A stretch of DNA of 64,000 bases from Triplophysa rosa (lineage: Eukaryota > Chordata > Actinopteri > Cypriniformes > Nemacheilidae): NCBI RefSeq assembly GCF_024868665.1, contig NC_079894.1, positions 10,995,044 through 11,059,043 of the forward strand. The letters run 5' to 3'. Shown here one piece after another: positions 60,966-64,000 of the stretch (the first letter of the stretch is position 1; each line of letters begins with the position of its first letter). Made by a program: the position numbers and the translations under genes. The notes under the pieces are model-generated. The model was given only the letters and a program-made list of their open reading frames with translations. It had not been told where the DNA came from and searched no databases.

Positions 60966-61442
60966 TGCTGCGTCCCAGTTCGCATACTACCCGTCCTAAA
61001 TAGTATTCGAAAATAGAATTAGTATGTCCCAAATCATAGTATGCTGAAATGAGTATTCTCAAAGTACCTGGATGGTCTTCTGTTTCCGGTGAAAATTCAA
61101 AGTTTAGTGTTTAGTGTTTAATGTTTAGTGACAATACAATGCATTAATAAAATTTAATAGAAGATGCATCTATAAATGAATAAATGTAAGTATACAGTAA
61201 ACATAACATACAAAATAATAAATGAATAAATACTTAAATGCAAGGAAGAGCTGTATTTTGATTTTCATGACAGTTAAGGGTCACAGTGTTGTCTAGGCAA
61301 CAACCACCACTTCCGTTTCGCGGTAGTATGACCCAGTGCGCGCATACAGTTTTGCTACGCACTAAAATGAATATACTTTTCCATAACAAAAACAGTACAT
61401 ACTTTAAGGGCATAGTATAAGTAGGCGAAATGGGACGCAGCG
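60966..61442. mobile_element. MITE with 'gctgcgtccca' ends
   Basis: Left 'gctgcgtcccagttcgcata' and right 'taggcgaaatgggacgcagc' are inverted repeats. Inner words 'tagtatgc' and 'catactttaagggcatagta' extend the pairing. No transposase frame. Confidence 0.85.
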
Positions 61443-61459
61443 CATGTTTATTCAGCATT

Positions 61460-61760
61460 ATAGGGTTAGTTCATCCAAAAATGAAAATTTTCAAAACCTC
61501 AAGTTGTTACAAAACTTTATATAATTCTTGGTTCTGTTGAACACAAAAGAAGATATTTTGAAGAATGTGGGAAAACTGGGGGTTCTGGGGCACTATTGAC
61601 TACCATCAGTAGTGCCCCAGAACTGTTTGGTTACAAACATTCTTCCAAATATCTTTCCTATGGTATTTCGCAGAACAATGTAATTTACACAGGTTTGGAA
61701 CAACTTGAGGGTGAGTAAATGATGACAGAATTTTCATTTTTGGGTGAACTGTTCCTTTAA
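61460..61760. mobile_element. MITE, 'gttcacccaaaaatgaaaat' family
   Basis: Left 'agggttagttcatccaaaaa' and right 'ttgggtgaactgttccttta' pair as inverted repeats. It directly follows the MITE 60966-61442. Confidence 0.88.
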
Positions 61761-61839
61761 GTACTGGGTGGGCAGATTGACTTGTAATATTTGGTTTGAT
61801 TGAACAATAACGGCAAATTCGCCCATTTACCTCAACTCA

Positions 61840-62250
61840 CTGCTCCAGGTCTACATCCCCTCCCGTCATCTTCGGGCTGAAAATGAGCGACGCCTGGTTG
61901 TTCCATCACAGCAAGGCACCAAATTGCTTGCAAAAACCTTTACTCATTCGGTTCCCCTGTGGTGGAATGAAGCCTACACCCAAACTGCAGCATCCTTCAC
62001 AAGTTTAAAAAAACAGCTCAATGCATACCTGTTCCGCATTTATTTGACTAACTAATAACTCTGACTGTCTGTCTGTCAAAAAAAAAAATGTTGTTCATTA
62101 TCTCCTTTACTTACTCCAGTTTTAATCCTCATAGTAGCGTGGCCTTGTAAACCAACGGTACTGTTTAGCGTGTTGACAGAATGTTTATATGCTCTTCTAC
62201 TTGTAAGTCGCTTTGGATAAAAGCGTCTGCCAAATGAATAAATGTAAATG
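61840..62250 (+). mobile_element. LINE 3' end sharing the SINE tail
   Basis: About 61848-62054 encodes a reverse transcriptase C-terminal segment (VYIPSRHLRAENERRLVVP, then SVPLWWNEAY and LKKQLNAYLFRIYL, stop). About 160 bases later comes 'taagtcgctttggataaaag' plus 'cgtctgccaaatg', the tail of the SINEs at 5505-5690 and 8293-8440. This looks like the 3' end of the LINE family that mobilises those SINEs. Confidence 0.75.
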
Positions 62251-63035
62251 TGCACCATTGACACTTCTGTGCTAGTTAGGCTTAAAGTTCAAACGAGACA
62301 AAAATACAATTTGGTTTAATTATTTGTAAAGATAATCTAATTTATGTTATTAAATAGCCATGTTTATATTTAATTTATAGGCAATATTAAAATGCACCAG
62401 TCGAGTTGACTCGCAGTACCTGGATGAGCCAATCAGAATCAAATATTTCAGAGTTGTGTATTTCATCTAAGTTTAATTCCAGGAAATAATGCTGATAATG
62501 GAGTAAAAGTACAAACCAAGGGGGCGAAGAGAGAAAGAATTGAATAAAAAACTAAATCAAATAATTATTTATTTATTTATTACATTGTAGCAATAACCCA
62601 GCAGCTCACTGTACTGTTTCTTTTAGCTCATTTGTCATTGGCTAGAGTTTGTAGGGGTGATGAGGCATTGATCATGTGATATGAGGTTTAAGCCAGGCTG
62701 GGCTCTGAGAGGGGAAGTGCACAGCATTCCTCAACAATCCCTACTGAGGAGTGGCTGAAAACTGATAGTGTTGATCTTCAAGTCACGCTATGGCAAAATT
62801 CATATGGCATAAGCATAAACTATTCCTACCCCTTCCACCATTATTTTACTTTTTAAATTTAAATATCTATTTGGAGCTAATGGTGTGGAGATAATAGCAT
62901 AAAGGGCTTGGGTTTGAATGCTTTCTGTATTATTGGCACTATGCACAGCTGAGCTCTACAAAAACTTTATGCATTTGTATGTACAGATTTATGAGAGGTA
63001 TTTTATTTTTAATGTCAAAACCATGTGGCACATAT
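62251..63035. other. gene-free interval
   Basis: No coding exon or inverted-repeat element recognised. Confidence 0.4.
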
Positions 63036-63740
63036 TAAAGTGATAGTTCACCTGAAAATGAAAATTCTGTCATCACTTACTCACCCTCTTGTAATTTCAA
63101 ACCTGTATGACTTCCTTCCTTCCGCAGAACACAGAAGAAGATATTTTGAAGAATATAGTTAAAGTGGCCCTAACACACGCGGTTTCTGCCAATCGCATAT
63201 TAATCTTGAGTACCTATAGAGTAGTATTGCATACTTCATATCTTCGAAGAGTATTTAGTTTGATCACATTTATAAAAGATAGATACAGCTGTAAGATTAT
63301 TTCCGAAAGCATAGGGAACGTGCAGGGGGGGGGGCTGGGGTAGGCTGAACTAAAGCACGTGCACATCCATTGCCAACAAAACACAGACATCAGTTTCACT
63401 CACCGCATGCGGTTCATGTCCGGCAACTTTTAGAGCTGGGACAACTCAATATATCAGTTTCAAACGATCTCCAAATCCAGCGTTATATCCACCGTTTATA
63501 TAACATTCATCACCCAAAGGCAGTGAACAAACAAACACATAAACTTCACGAACATATGCTCTCTCTCTCCTGCACACAAGTGAAAGTGACGTCTGCGCAT
63601 GCTCCTTCTACTGCTCTCCTTGCTGCCGCATGCTTTTCCGGGAGAATTGTCCAATAAGGGACTAAGAAAAATTGTTAAAAAACAGTTTTATATGTTCGAA
63701 TGACAGGTTTGAAATGACAAGAGTGAGTAACTGTGCGTTC
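63036..63740. mobile_element. MITE, 'gttcacccaaaaatgaaaat' family, interrupted
   Basis: The left part 'gtgatagttcacctgaaaat' to 'gaagatattttgaagaatat' ends near 63160; 'gacaggtttgaaatgacaag' near 63702 looks like the matching right part. About 540 bp of different sequence lies between, apparently a later insertion. Confidence 0.55.
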
Positions 63741-64000
63741 ACACAGCCAGCGACAAAGTGAGGTGATGTCATTCATTTCAATGGAGAGCCGGCCACTTCC
63801 GGCTACATGAGCGACAGTGACTGTTGGCAACAGGAAGTGGACGTGTCTAGCGACGCAACAAAGTTGAGATTTGCTCAACTTTATGCAAATGATGAGCGAC
63901 ATTCGGGAGCGACTATCGATAGGAGTAAAGCAACGGAGCTCATGTCATCCGTGTTTATGAATATAACTAATGCAACCAAAGCTAGGAACACCTTCTGACA
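63741..64000. other. right-edge sequence
   Basis: Possible start of another dispersed repeat ('gtgcgttcacacagccagcg'); cut by the window edge, so not assigned. Confidence 0.25.

Overview
The window looks like a piece of a teleost, most likely cyprinid, nuclear chromosome. Genes are split by GT-AG introns. Intergenic and intronic DNA is packed with fish-type repeats: tRNA-derived SINEs ending in a 'cgctttggataaaagcgtctgccaaatg' tail, L2-like LINE ends, a Tc1-like transposon, hAT-type elements with 8-bp target duplications and many short inverted-repeat elements (MITEs). No bacterial, organellar, rRNA, functional tRNA or CRISPR features were seen. Names come from recognising protein families by eye; no database search was run.

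Layout: (1) 1-1273, minus strand: 5' coding exons of sap130 (Sin3/HDAC complex subunit), running off the left edge. (2) 4243-10221, minus: mllt1/ENL, a YEATS-domain transcription elongation reader, complete except for its tiny first coding exon. (3) 13170-16126, minus: a small four-finger C2H2 protein, probably znf414, complete. (4) 17770-22860, plus: a decayed, intron-containing copy of the MAPK-interacting kinase gene mknk2, with in-frame stops, deletions and a destroyed catalytic loop. (5) 26111-29053, minus: an unrecognised gene-like exon set for a short single-Ig-domain membrane protein with a lysine inside its transmembrane segment. (6) 33239-45368, plus: csnk1g2 (casein kinase I gamma 2), complete, with a misplaced partial copy of one of its own exons in an intron. 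(7) 47705-53646, plus: mfsd12 (lysosomal/melanosomal major facilitator), complete; one intron holds an internally rearranged Tc1 element. (8) 54905-64000: no host gene found; an L2-like reverse transcriptase fragment, MITEs, a LINE 3' end and some low-repeat stretches.

From general knowledge, the human counterparts of mllt1, znf414, mknk2, csnk1g2 and mfsd12 all lie on 19p13, so the block looks like conserved synteny. The mknk2 remnant is best read as a gene copy lost in place, as expected after genome duplication. The genes are ordinary separate transcription units, not an operon. The most interesting items are the Ig-domain receptor-like gene, the mknk2 relic, the csnk1g2 exon duplication, a probable GC-AG intron in mllt1 and several rearranged transposons.
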